The translations under genes and the position numbers were made by a program. This document shows positions 17,877 through 26,470 of a DNA stretch of 64,000 nucleotides, one piece after another. The DNA comes from Francisella sp. SYW-9 (GTDB lineage Bacteria > Pseudomonadota > Gammaproteobacteria > Francisellales > Francisellaceae): assembly GCF_008711465.1 (NCBI RefSeq), contig NZ_VXKQ01000009.1, positions 208,674 through 272,673 on the forward strand, given 5' to 3'. Each line of letters begins with the position of its first letter. Within the stretch, counting starts at the first letter, position 1. The notes under the pieces were generated by a model, which ran no database searches, was not told the origin of the DNA, and worked only from the letters and a program-made list of their open reading frames with translations.

Positions 17877-20800
17877 TTATATTTCATTACGGTTAATCTT
17901 TTCTATTTCTTGTCTGTTTGCTAGTTTCACTTTAACAGTCTCTCGCTTATCAGATGATATATACATATAAATAATAGGTAATATAAATAAAGAGAATACA
18001 ACACCTATTAGTAATCCTGATGATATAACAATACCTATACATTCGCGGCTAACAGATCCTGGTCCTGTAGCCACTACCAAAGGAAGTACTCCTACAATCA
18101 TAGCAGTCACAGTCATTAATATTGGTCTAAGCCTCAAAGAAGATGATCTAATAATAGCTTCATATTTATTTAACCCTTTTTCTAATTGCAATTTATTAGC
18201 AAATTCAACGACCATAATCCCTTGTTTTGATATTAAACCAATTAGTGTAACTAAACCAAGTTGCGTATAAATATTTAAAGAAGCCCAATCTTTACCAAAG
18301 AATTGTCCCAGATATAATGGAATTAAGGCTCCAGATATGGCCATAGGTACCGTAATAAGAATAACCAATGAATCTCTGAAACTCTCAAATTGTGCAGAAA
18401 GGGCTAAGAAAATAAGAATAACAGCAAATCCAAAAGCAATCATCATAGTATTACCATTCTGAATAAACTGACGAGCACCTCCAGAAAATGAATATGAAAA
18501 TCCTGCTGGTAAGTCGTTACCTATCATCTTTCTAATATAGTTTATAGCTTGACCTTCTGACACTCCTGAACTTAACATTGCAGATACCGTAGCAGAGTTT
18601 AATTGTTGGAATGTATTTAAAGTTAATGGTTCTCCAACTGTTTTAAAATTAACTAACGCAGACAAAGGAACCTGTGAGTTAAACATATTATCTATTTTAT
18701 CAGATTCTATATATATGTTTCCTAACTGCTCATTTGTTAACATTTGCTCTCTTTTAAGCTGTGGTATTACTTCAAAACTATAGCCTTTTAAAAAGAAATA
18801 ATTTATATATCCTCCAGCGTATGCATTCTGTAAAGTCTCAGCAATATCTGACATAGTTATTCCTAAACTTCCTGCTTTCTTTCTATCTATATTTATATTA
18901 GTTATTGGATCATCAAAAACTAAGTTACTATTTACAAATGAAAACAGGCCACTTTTTTTCATTTTTTTAATAATATTATTTGTAACTTGGTTAATTGATT
19001 TATAATCACTTGTACTTTGTATTACCAATGCGACATCAGGGCCATGTGCAACTCCTGGAAGAGACGGAATCTGCCAACTAAAAGGGACAACCCCTGGAAG
19101 CTCATTTAATTTGGCTTGAAGTAATTTTTGAGCATTTTGTTGAGAAATACTCCTTTTACTAGAAGGTTTCATAAAAAGTCCTCCAGCCATAGACTGAGGA
19201 CCACCTAATACTCCATCTAAAGTAAATGAATATTTTACTCCAGGTATTTTAGCCTCAACTTTTCCAAGTAAAGAGCTAAACTTCTTTAAATAATTAATAT
19301 TTGCTGCTGAAGGAGATATTGCATTTATACCAAGAAAATTCTGATCCTCTGTTGGAGCTAATTCAGTTTTTATTCCTTGTCCCATTACAAAGCAACTAAT
19401 TAAAACAACTATAGCCATTACAATAAAAGCCGGCTTAATATCTAATGCAACTGTCAATGCCTCTTTATAAATAAAAGCCAACTTATCAAATATGTGATTA
19501 ATAAATTTAGCAAACTTAGCTTCTGAAGAATTATCTTTTAGAATCTTTGAGCATAACATTGGAGATAAAGTATATGCAACAATTCCCGAAATCAATACTG
19601 TTCCCGCCAATGAATAAGCAAACTCTGTAAATAGTTGTCCTGTGAGACCACTCATCATACCTATTGGAGCATAAACAACAATTAAAGTAAGACACATTAA
19701 TATTAGCGGTGTAGCAACCTCTCGAGCTCCTTTAACTGTAGCTGTAAATGGAGCAATTCCTTCTTCAATATAGCGGTGTATATTTTCTAGCACTACAATA
19801 GCATCATCTACAACCAGTCCTATAGATAGTATCATAGCAAGTAATGTTAAAAGATTTATTGAAAATCCCATCATTTTCATCAAGAAGAAACTTCCTATTA
19901 AACATAATGGTATAGATATAATAGGTATTATTACTGCTCTAAATGAACCTAGAAATAAGAAGATTACAAAGGCTACAATAATTATTGATTCTATTAATGT
20001 ATAAATTACATCATTAATAGAATCTTTAATATATACCGTACTATTATATGCTACAACAAGATTTAAACCATTTGGAAGAGTTTTTCTTATTCCAGGAACA
20101 CTTTTTACTAATCGATCAACTACTGTAAGAATATTAGCGTCTGGTGACACAACAGGGCCCACAAGTATAGCTGGTTTACCTTGAAATTCAACATCTTTTT
20201 GGTAATCCTGAGGTCCAAGCTTAACCTTAGCTATATCTTTTAATCTAATGATTTGATTCTTAGATTTTTTAATAACTATATCACTATATCCTTGCGCCGT
20301 AGAAAGACTTGTTTTGGGATTCAAAACATAATTTAAATATGGGCCTTGAATTGTTCCGCCAGCAGAGATTAAACTATTTGATGCTATAGCCTTGTTTAGA
20401 TCTTTTGGTGAGATTCCATACTCTGCCATCTTATCTTTATTTGGAAAAATTCGCATTGCATAAGGCTCACTCCCCCACACATTAACATCAGATAAACCTC
20501 CTTGAGCACGTAGTTTTGGAACTATTGCTGCATTTATATAAGCAGATATTTGAGGAATAGTCATAGACTTACTAGTAAATGCTAACACAAAAGGAGGAAA
20601 TGATGCTGCAGGATGTAATTTTATAGTTGGCGAATAAGCATCATGAGGAAGTTTATTTAAAACAGCATTTACATTTTGTACAACTTCTGACAGCACAGTA
20701 TCAGGATCCTTTCCTAATTTAACATATACGGTTATTGTACTTTCTCCTAATGCAGACTCAGAAGTCATATAATCAACACCTCTTGTTGCACCTACAGAAG

Positions 20801-21005
20801 CTTCTATTGGTCTTGTTATAAAAGCTTGTATTGTAGAAGGGTTAGCACCTGGATAATCTGTTGTTATAGTAATATTTGCAGTATCTAAAAATGGATATTG
20901 TCTTACTTGTAATGTAAAGTATGCTCCAATTCCAACAACAATAATCATTAAACTTATAGCTATTGAGAGTATTGGTCTACATATAAAAATATCAATAAAT
21001 TTCAT
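17877..21005 (-). CDS. RND-family multidrug efflux pump, inner-membrane subunit
   Basis: A 1042-residue HAE1/MexB-AcrB-like transporter: N-terminal membrane helix, two large periplasmic loops (about 30-330 and 550-850) and two blocks of six helices. The proton-relay segment SIGLVVDDAIVVLENIHR with its paired aspartates is present near residue 400, as is the LGLVTLIGLISKQGI segment near 920. It shares one base with the membrane-fusion gene upstream (TAATG), so both are translated together. No TolC-type outer-membrane gene is here, so an unlinked one must be used. Closest in feel to the MdtBC/VexF/YegO group. Likely controlled through operator copy 2. Confidence 0.88.
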   Translation of the reverse strand: MKFIDIFICRPILSIAISLMIIVVGIGAYFTLQVRQYPFLDTANITITTDYPGANPSTIQAFITRPIEASVGATRGVDYMTSESALGESTITVYVKLGKDPDTVLSEVVQNVNAVLNKLPHDAYSPTIKLHPAASFPPFVLAFTSKSMTIPQISAYINAAIVPKLRAQGGLSDVNVWGSEPYAMRIFPNKDKMAEYGISPKDLNKAIASNSLISAGGTIQGPYLNYVLNPKTSLSTAQGYSDIVIKKSKNQIIRLKDIAKVKLGPQDYQKDVEFQGKPAILVGPVVSPDANILTVVDRLVKSVPGIRKTLPNGLNLVVAYNSTVYIKDSINDVIYTLIESIIIVAFVIFLFLGSFRAVIIPIISIPLCLIGSFFLMKMMGFSINLLTLLAMILSIGLVVDDAIVVLENIHRYIEEGIAPFTATVKGAREVATPLILMCLTLIVVYAPIGMMSGLTGQLFTEFAYSLAGTVLISGIVAYTLSPMLCSKILKDNSSEAKFAKFINHIFDKLAFIYKEALTVALDIKPAFIVMAIVVLISCFVMGQGIKTELAPTEDQNFLGINAISPSAANINYLKKFSSLLGKVEAKIPGVKYSFTLDGVLGGPQSMAGGLFMKPSSKRSISQQNAQKLLQAKLNELPGVVPFSWQIPSLPGVAHGPDVALVIQSTSDYKSINQVTNNIIKKMKKSGLFSFVNSNLVFDDPITNINIDRKKAGSLGITMSDIAETLQNAYAGGYINYFFLKGYSFEVIPQLKREQMLTNEQLGNIYIESDKIDNMFNSQVPLSALVNFKTVGEPLTLNTFQQLNSATVSAMLSSGVSEGQAINYIRKMIGNDLPAGFSYSFSGGARQFIQNGNTMMIAFGFAVILIFLALSAQFESFRDSLVILITVPMAISGALIPLYLGQFFGKDWASLNIYTQLGLVTLIGLISKQGIMVVEFANKLQLEKGLNKYEAIIRSSSLRLRPILMTVTAMIVGVLPLVVATGPGSVSRECIGIVISSGLLIGVVFSLFILPIIYMYISSDKRETVKVKLANRQEIEKINRNEI

Positions 21006-22372
21006 TACATATCACCTTGAGTATAAATATCATTATTAAACTTAACATCTTTATCTAACATAACATCCATACCTTTATGAAGCTTATTTTGACCTGAGGT
21101 AACGATAACGGTATTTGGTTTTAACCCCTTCACTAAAGCTAAGTTATTACGAGTTTCTAAAACTTTAATATTAACCTCTCCAACTTTGTATAAAGTTTTA
21201 TTTGTTTTTATAATATTACCCCCACTCGTATAGATGGCTTTTTTAGGTTTTCCGGATTTATTTAATTCAGGAGTCAACGTTAGTATAGATTCACCATATA
21301 ATGAGTAAGCTATCGCATTTCGTGGCACAACAATAGATTTTCCTTTACTAGGAAGGTTTATATGTACATCTAAAAACATTCCTGGAACTATATTATGTTT
21401 AGGATTCTTATAACTTGCTCGAACAAGAATTGATCTATTTGAGTCATTAATAAAAGAGTTAACAGCAGTTACTTTAGCTCTAAATTTTTTATTAGGAAAT
21501 GCATCAGTAAAGAAATCAATATTTTGCCCAATTTTTACTAATCCAACCTTTTTCTGTGGTACAGAGAATTCAATATAGATTGGCGATATTTTTGTAAGTG
21601 TTGCAGCATTATCACCATTATTAAAATATTGTCCTAAGTTAATATTTCTGATACCTATTTTACCATCAAAGGGAGCTCTAATCTCTTTAAAGTTAATTTG
21701 AGATTCAATATTTCGAACTTCTGCCAAAGCAGATAAATAATCTGAATCGGCCTTATCTGCTGACTCTTTTGATGTAGCTCGTTGCCTAACAAGTTTATTA
21801 TAACGATCAGCAGTTATCTTAGTAAGTTTCAATTTTGATATTGCTTTTTCTAAATTTGCTTCTAACTGACTTGTATCTAATTTAAAAAGCAAATCACCTT
21901 TCTTTACTTCTTGGCCACTCTTAAAATTGATTTCACTAACAATTCCACCAGACTGTGAAGATATCTGTGTTGATTCAGGAGCCTGAGCTTCACCAATCGC
22001 ACTTATATCTTGTTTCCATTTAGTCTCTTTTATTGTAGTAAATGTTACATTTGGAGGCTCAGGGATAAAAGATGCTAGCCTATGATTAGTTAAAGCCTGC
22101 ATGAATTCTGCTACGCCAAAAATTAACCCAAAAAGAATTATAGGTACTACAATAACAAATATAGCAGCTATTTTCCTATTTTTTAATTTAGGAATTTGCC
22201 TTTGAACAACTGATAATCTCAAAATTAAATATATAATCCCTATGGTAAGTCCTATATTTCCAAGTATTAACCATATGAGTATTAATATGATAATTATACA
22301 AATACCATAGATTTTCTTATTAGCTTTAATTTTGTCATTAAATGTTCTGAAATATTTTTTATAATTAATCAT
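21005..22372 (-). CDS. RND efflux membrane fusion protein (HlyD/AcrA type)
   Basis: 455 residues. The barrel-sandwich (lipoyl-like) strands SGGIVSEINFKSGQEVKKGD and IRAPFDGKIGIRNINLGQYF are classic for RND adaptor proteins, with a coiled-coil hairpin between them (about 165-225). The N terminus is unusual: it carries three hydrophobic segments within the first 95 residues instead of one signal or lipid anchor, so the adaptor is held by several helices. It starts 66 bases after the stop of a 46-aa secreted peptide gene, probably in one transcript with it. Confidence 0.85.
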   Translation of the reverse strand: MINYKKYFRTFNDKIKANKKIYGICIIIILILIWLILGNIGLTIGIIYLILRLSVVQRQIPKLKNRKIAAIFVIVVPIILFGLIFGVAEFMQALTNHRLASFIPEPPNVTFTTIKETKWKQDISAIGEAQAPESTQISSQSGGIVSEINFKSGQEVKKGDLLFKLDTSQLEANLEKAISKLKLTKITADRYNKLVRQRATSKESADKADSDYLSALAEVRNIESQINFKEIRAPFDGKIGIRNINLGQYFNNGDNAATLTKISPIYIEFSVPQKKVGLVKIGQNIDFFTDAFPNKKFRAKVTAVNSFINDSNRSILVRASYKNPKHNIVPGMFLDVHINLPSKGKSIVVPRNAIAYSLYGESILTLTPELNKSGKPKKAIYTSGGNIIKTNKTLYKVGEVNIKVLETRNNLALVKGLKPNTVIVTSGQNKLHKGMDVMLDKDVKFNNDIYTQGDM

Positions 22373-22438
22373 TTTATCTAATTGTTTTTTTTAATTTAAA
22401 TATTATGTATTTATCAAAATATTAAGCTCTACAAAAGC

Positions 22439-22579
22439 TTACATTAATAAATTCATATGCACTTGTGTATTATTTGAAGAATTCTCAGGATATGGTGAAC
22501 TTATGCGACATAAGCTGTCACCAACACTTATAGAGAACAGAATAAATGTAAGTATTAATGAAATATTAATTTTTTTCAT
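22439..22579 (-). CDS. Small secreted peptide A (46 aa), paralogue of 26271 peptide
   Basis: ATG at 22579 to TAA at 22439. The product starts MKKINISLILTFILFSISVG and continues DSLCRISSPYPENSS..., with a hydrophobic signal-like segment and a mature part of about 26 residues containing one Cys. It aligns without gaps to the peptide encoded at 26271-26414: both share MKKINI, LILT, ILFSIS, GDSL, ISS and YP in the same positions, while their last 15 residues differ. Conservation at protein level in two places argues that it is a real gene. An AraC-type operator ends 76 bases upstream and the efflux operon follows 66 bases downstream. Confidence 0.6.
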   Translation of the reverse strand: MKKINISLILTFILFSISVGDSLCRISSPYPENSSNNTQVHMNLLM

Positions 22580-22654
22580 AATATACTCTCTTACAGAAAT
22601 TTTTAATAATTCAATATTTTAAGAAAAATATAAATGCCTTAATAGAACGTATCT

Positions 22655-22681
22655 AGACTTTTTATATATGATAATGGACAT
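22655..22681 (-). promoter_or_regulatory. AraC-type direct-repeat operator, copy 2
   Basis: On the minus strand ATGTCC begins at 22681 and AAGTCT begins at 22660, a 21-base period, with ATAAA just before the second half. It points toward the 46-aa peptide and RND operon; the start codon is 76 bases after the site. Confidence 0.65.
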
Positions 22682-22738
22682 TTTATAAGATATGCTTAAA
22701 ATTTAAGTTACGCGTTTTTTAATCTAACTTGATTATAA

Positions 22739-23503
22739 TTAGATACGATCTCTTAATTTAAACTCTCTTGGGGTTAATCCAATTATATTTTTAAAGCGCT
22801 TAATAAAAGCACTCTCACTCGAGTACCCTAATTCATGTACTACTTGTTTATTACTAGCACCTTCAGAAAGTAAAGAAATAGCCTCTAAAATTTTTACTTT
22901 TTGCTTCCATTGCTCAAAAGTCATACCAACATGTTTTTGAAATAATCTAGTCAAGGTCTTACCACTCATAGCAAATTCTTTAGCTACATCTTCAAGTAAA
23001 AGAGGCTTCGATATATTATTTATGATATATTCATAAATAGATTGTATATTTTTATCATTGGGTATTGATAATTCATAATGCTCTAGTTGATTAACCTCAT
23101 GTAATAGATCAACTAATACCCTTGTAATATTTTCCTCTTTTATAGAGTTACCTTTTAAAACTAAAACTTTACGAATTAACTCATGAATTAAAGAAGTAAC
23201 CGAAAAAACTTGTACGCTATTAGGTAAATTTTCTAATTTATCTACATTAAAATACACGTTGTAAAAACTAACAATACTCTTGCTCAACGCAGTATGTGGT
23301 ACATTACTAGGTATCCATACAGCATTTCCTGGAGGTATGATAAACACTTTATCAGAAACTTGAATTTCTATTACTCCTTTTGAGCAATACATTAGCTGGC
23401 CATGAGTATGATGATGAATATAATCAACTAGCGGTTCACCACTATGCTTAAAGCCAAAAACATAAGAAAAACCACCTTCCTTAGGATATCTATCTTCTAA
23501 CAT
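22739..23503 (-). CDS. AraC-family regulator with cupin sensor domain (1)
   Basis: 254 residues: an N-terminal cupin (residues 20-100, with HHHTHGQLMYCSKGVIEI and IPPGNAVWIPSNVPHT) and a C-terminal AraC DNA-binding domain with two HTH units (LLLEDVAKEFAMSGKTLTRLF and ASNKQVVHELGYSSESAFIKRF). It belongs to the subgroup typified by NimR/YeaM and similar cupin regulators. A second, clearly homologous copy lies at 25400. Operator copy 3 begins four bases upstream of its start codon, and copy 2 lies just beyond its 3' end, so autoregulation and control of the flanking efflux and TSUP genes are likely. The ligand is unknown. Confidence 0.85.
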   Translation of the reverse strand: MLEDRYPKEGGFSYVFGFKHSGEPLVDYIHHHTHGQLMYCSKGVIEIQVSDKVFIIPPGNAVWIPSNVPHTALSKSIVSFYNVYFNVDKLENLPNSVQVFSVTSLIHELIRKVLVLKGNSIKEENITRVLVDLLHEVNQLEHYELSIPNDKNIQSIYEYIINNISKPLLLEDVAKEFAMSGKTLTRLFQKHVGMTFEQWKQKVKILEAISLLSEGASNKQVVHELGYSSESAFIKRFKNIIGLTPREFKLRDRI

Positions 23504-23507
23504 TCAT

Positions 23508-23541
23508 ATGTCCATAATTACCTATAAAATGTCCATAATTA
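23508..23541 (+). promoter_or_regulatory. AraC-type direct-repeat operator, copy 3 (best copy)
   Basis: The 13-mer ATGTCCATAATTA is present twice, identically, at 23508 and 23529, a 21-base period. It lies in the divergent gap between an AraC gene and the TSUP exporter gene and points at the latter. The identical halves make this the clearest site. Confidence 0.75.
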
Positions 23542-23597
23542 AGATATTATTTCATTTATTTATTTTTTACAATAAATTTATATTAAATTAATTACAA

Positions 23598-24407
23598 GTG
23601 AAGTTACTTATGTTTGCATTAGTTTTATTTATTTATTTTATTGGTGGGATTGTTACTGGGACACTATCAGCATGGATCGGAGCTGGAGGTGGAGCTATAG
23701 TTATTCCATTAATGCTAATTGTATGTAAATATCAAGGTATCTCACATGAAATAGCTATTCACTTAGCAGTTTCAACATCATTAGCATTTATAATGATTAA
23801 TGCTCTTTATAACTCGTACAAACATTATAAACATAATCATTTGGTGACTAAAATATTAAAGAATGCCATACCTGCGATTTTCATTGGTGCAATACTTGGG
23901 ACAATGCTTAGTGAAGTAATGCCCGCAAAGGCTATTGAAGTTTTGTTTGCAATAATCTTATTGGTAAGTCTGATTAAAACATTCCGCTTTAATCAGACTA
24001 TTGTAAACTCTAAAATAATAATGCCATCTAGACTATCTTGTACTTTTTTAGGTGGTGCTACTGGTTTATTGTCAAGTATTGTTGGAATTGGTGGCTCAAG
24101 TATTGTTAACCCATATATGAAACATTATAACTATCCAATGAAAAACTGTGCTGCTATGGCGGCTGCAACAGCTGTTCCTGTAGCTTTAATAGCAACTATT
24201 ACAATGTTAGTATCAAGCTATCATGCGCTTGGAATACCTGCATATAGCTTAGGATACTTATATTTACCTGCTTTCTTAGGGCTGCTAGTTGGCTCAGTTA
24301 TAGGAACCCCAATAGGAATTAAGCTTGTTAAGATATGCCCAGAATCAGCATCCTTATGGTTATTTAGATTTATTCTAATATATGTAATCATCGACATGCT
24401 TTTATAA
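23598..24407 (+). CDS. TSUP (TauE/SafE) family membrane transporter
   Basis: 269 residues with about eight membrane helices in two repeats, each with the family loop: LSAWIGAGGGAIVIPL (residues about 23-38) and GLLSSIVGIGGSSIVNPY (about 155-172). TSUP proteins export or import sulfite, sulfonates, sulfoacetate or other small organic anions. The start is uncertain: GTG at 23598 or ATG at 23610; neither has a good ribosome-binding site, and the ATG places the operator at the same distance (about 76) as in the other copies. It is divergent from an AraC regulator with operator copy 3 between them. Confidence 0.82.
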   Translation: MKLLMFALVLFIYFIGGIVTGTLSAWIGAGGGAIVIPLMLIVCKYQGISHEIAIHLAVSTSLAFIMINALYNSYKHYKHNHLVTKILKNAIPAIFIGAILGTMLSEVMPAKAIEVLFAIILLVSLIKTFRFNQTIVNSKIIMPSRLSCTFLGGATGLLSSIVGIGGSSIVNPYMKHYNYPMKNCAAMAAATAVPVALIATITMLVSSYHALGIPAYSLGYLYLPAFLGLLVGSVIGTPIGIKLVKICPESASLWLFRFILIYVIIDMLL

Positions 24408-24510
24408 ATTGATATATTTTAACCTCTTCTTATACTAAGAATAATTTTTATATCAAAAAATCCATGATTTATTTAAAAAAATATGAACCTGTTTAGCATA
24501 TAAGTATCTT

Positions 24511-25305
24511 TTAGGAAAATAATGCTAAATAATCCTCATAATACTTTTGTGCTGAAACCTTAGAACCATCAATTAACTTAATATCTTGCTGAGGATGAGG
24601 AATAGAAAAAAACGCAAAAGATGACCTTTCTTTAACTTCTTTCTTATCAAGATTAACGCGATGATTACAAGCAGGAAATCTACCTTTACTCCAGTACTCC
24701 ATAAAATAACCATTAAAAATAGTTACATTATTACTTGGTGGTATTTTCTGCCATTGCCCTTGAGAATTTTTATACTCTAGACCTTCACTTGTCCCAAAAG
24801 GAAAAATTGTAAAAAGAGAAATATCAGTATGCTCAGTTAACCGTAATTTTTGGTGAAGCATATCCTTTTTAACTTCAGGATAGAAATTACATGAAACCAT
24901 ATGAGCCATATCTTTATGAATATCCTCTAGATTATTAAAACTTAAAAGGAAAAGTATATCTTTCTCTATCTTAAAAATCTGTTTATAGATATCAGCCCAC
25001 TCACTTGATAGAAATTTCTTAAACTCTATAGGAAAATAACTTGGATCATGTAGATTTGATAAAACAAATGTGTGTAGCAGATCAGTTGCTCCTTGATTTG
25101 TACTATCTTCTTGACCTAAATATGAATAACCATCAAAACCTTTAGAAAAGTTTTTTTGTAGGTATTGTTGCTTGTATGATTTTTCTCGTAATACAAAACT
25201 CTTCAAACATATTGCTAAACTTTGAGAGCTTGATAATACTGGAATATCTGTAACACAATACCCTTCTTTGATTAGTAGATCAAACTGATCTTTAGTTAAG
25301 CTCAT
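24511..25305 (-). CDS. Isopenicillin-N-synthase-like 2-oxoglutarate/Fe(II) oxygenase
   Basis: 264 residues. The metal triad H159, D161 (LTEHTDISLFT) and H215 (ACNHRVNL) and the co-substrate arginine R227 with S229 (ERSSFAFF, the RxS motif) are all present, as is the IPP segment. Unlike plant and fungal members it lacks most of the long N-terminal cap. It lies between the TSUP gene (convergent) and the second AraC gene on its own strand, 94 bases downstream of the latter, and might be part of the same detoxification set. Substrate unknown. Confidence 0.75.
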   Translation of the reverse strand: MSLTKDQFDLLIKEGYCVTDIPVLSSSQSLAICLKSFVLREKSYKQQYLQKNFSKGFDGYSYLGQEDSTNQGATDLLHTFVLSNLHDPSYFPIEFKKFLSSEWADIYKQIFKIEKDILFLLSFNNLEDIHKDMAHMVSCNFYPEVKKDMLHQKLRLTEHTDISLFTIFPFGTSEGLEYKNSQGQWQKIPPSNNVTIFNGYFMEYWSKGRFPACNHRVNLDKKEVKERSSFAFFSIPHPQQDIKLIDGSKVSAQKYYEDYLALFS

Positions 25306-25399
25306 CAGATAAAATTTTATTTTTATATTTATTGATTAAGATAATATCTAAATAAAGAAAAATTACAATTTATGAAAACAGCAGTTATCAAAGTAGTTT

Positions 25400-26161
25400 T
25401 TACTTTTTCTTGAACTCCATTGGAGTTTTACCTGTCATTTTTTTAAAACGATGAATAAAAGCACTATCACTAGAGTAACCTAGAGCTTGTGCTACTTGTG
25501 TCGTAGTAGTTGTCTCTTGAGATAACAATGATATAGCTTCTAGTATTTTCACTTGCTGTTTCCACTGCTCAAAAGTCATACCAACATGTTTTTGAAATAA
25601 TCTAGTTAATGATTTACTACTCATTGCAAAATTCTTTGCTACCTGATCAAGCAAAAGAGCTTCGGATAAGTTTTCTATAACATATTTATAAATAGATTTT
25701 ATAATACTTTCATTAGGTATTTCTAGAATATAGTTTTGCTGCTTTGCTAAATTCAATTGGTCTATTAGTACAGTTATTATATTTTTTTGCTCTATCGATA
25801 GACGTCCTTCAAAATTACAAATTTCAAGAATTAATTCACGTAATAAAGGAGAGATTGAAATAACCTGTGGTATTTTAGGTAAATTATCTAACTTTTCCTC
25901 ACAAAAATATACACTCCGATAGTTCACAGGATTTTTACTTAATGTACTATGTGGAACATTACCTGGTATCCATATTGCATTTGTTGGAGGAATTAAAAAT
26001 ACCTTTTCGGAAACTTGTGCTTCTATTATTCCTTTAGAACAATACATCAGCTGTGCCTCTATATGTTGATGACTCCCATCTACAAATGGCGAACCATCAT
26101 GACTAATACCAAATACTGGAGATTCACTCTTTATAAGGAATGGAGGAATTTTATCAATCAT
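25400..26161 (-). CDS. AraC-family regulator with cupin sensor domain (2)
   Basis: 253 residues and the same layout as the protein at 22739: cupin (HIEAQLMYCSKGIIEA, IPPTNAIWIPGNVPH) then a double-HTH AraC domain. The DNA-reading helices are nearly identical between the two (KSLTRLFQKHVGMTFEQWK; ALGYSSDSAFIHRFKK), while the sensor halves differ more, as expected if both read the same operator but respond to different ligands. Operator copy 4 starts four bases upstream of its start codon, in the divergent gap before peptide B and the FAD monooxygenase. Confidence 0.85.
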   Translation of the reverse strand: MIDKIPPFLIKSESPVFGISHDGSPFVDGSHQHIEAQLMYCSKGIIEAQVSEKVFLIPPTNAIWIPGNVPHSTLSKNPVNYRSVYFCEEKLDNLPKIPQVISISPLLRELILEICNFEGRLSIEQKNIITVLIDQLNLAKQQNYILEIPNESIIKSIYKYVIENLSEALLLDQVAKNFAMSSKSLTRLFQKHVGMTFEQWKQQVKILEAISLLSQETTTTTQVAQALGYSSDSAFIHRFKKMTGKTPMEFKKK

Positions 26162-26164
26162 TGA

Positions 26165-26191
26165 ATGTCCACATATAGTTATAAATAGTCC
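26165..26191 (+). promoter_or_regulatory. AraC-type direct-repeat operator, copy 4
   Basis: ATGTCC at 26165 and TAGTCC at 26186, 21 bases apart, with ATAAA before the second half. It lies between the second AraC gene and peptide B (start codon 80 bases downstream), pointing at the peptide. Confidence 0.7.
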
Positions 26192-26270
26192 AAATTATTA
26201 TATTACGCTTAAATTAATTCTTTTACAATCTCCAGCATACTATTAAATTAATATCTCAAGGGAATTAATC

Positions 26271-26414
26271 ATGAAAAAAATTAATATTTTATTAATACTT
26301 ACATTAATTCTATTTTCTATAAGTATTGGCGATAGCTTATATCTTATAAGTTCATCATATCCACATCATGCTTTATCAAAAAAAGGTAGCGTACAGATGA
26401 TGCTAGCAATGTAA
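26271..26414 (+). CDS. Small secreted peptide B (47 aa), paralogue of 22439 peptide
   Basis: ATG at 26271 behind AAGGGA, TAA at 26412-26414. It encodes MKKINILLILTLILFSISIG followed by DSLYLISSSYPHHALSK..., a signal-peptide-like start and a mature tail of about 27 residues. The first 31 residues match peptide A closely; the tails are unrelated. The FAD monooxygenase starts 56 bases downstream on the same strand, so the layout (operator, peptide, enzyme) repeats that of peptide A and the efflux pump. Confidence 0.6.
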   Translation: MKKINILLILTLILFSISIGDSLYLISSSYPHHALSKKGSVQMMLAM

Positions 26415-26470
26415 AGTATCGAATGTATTGTTAAAAAATATATAAAGCTTAAAATAATAAGGAGAGTATT

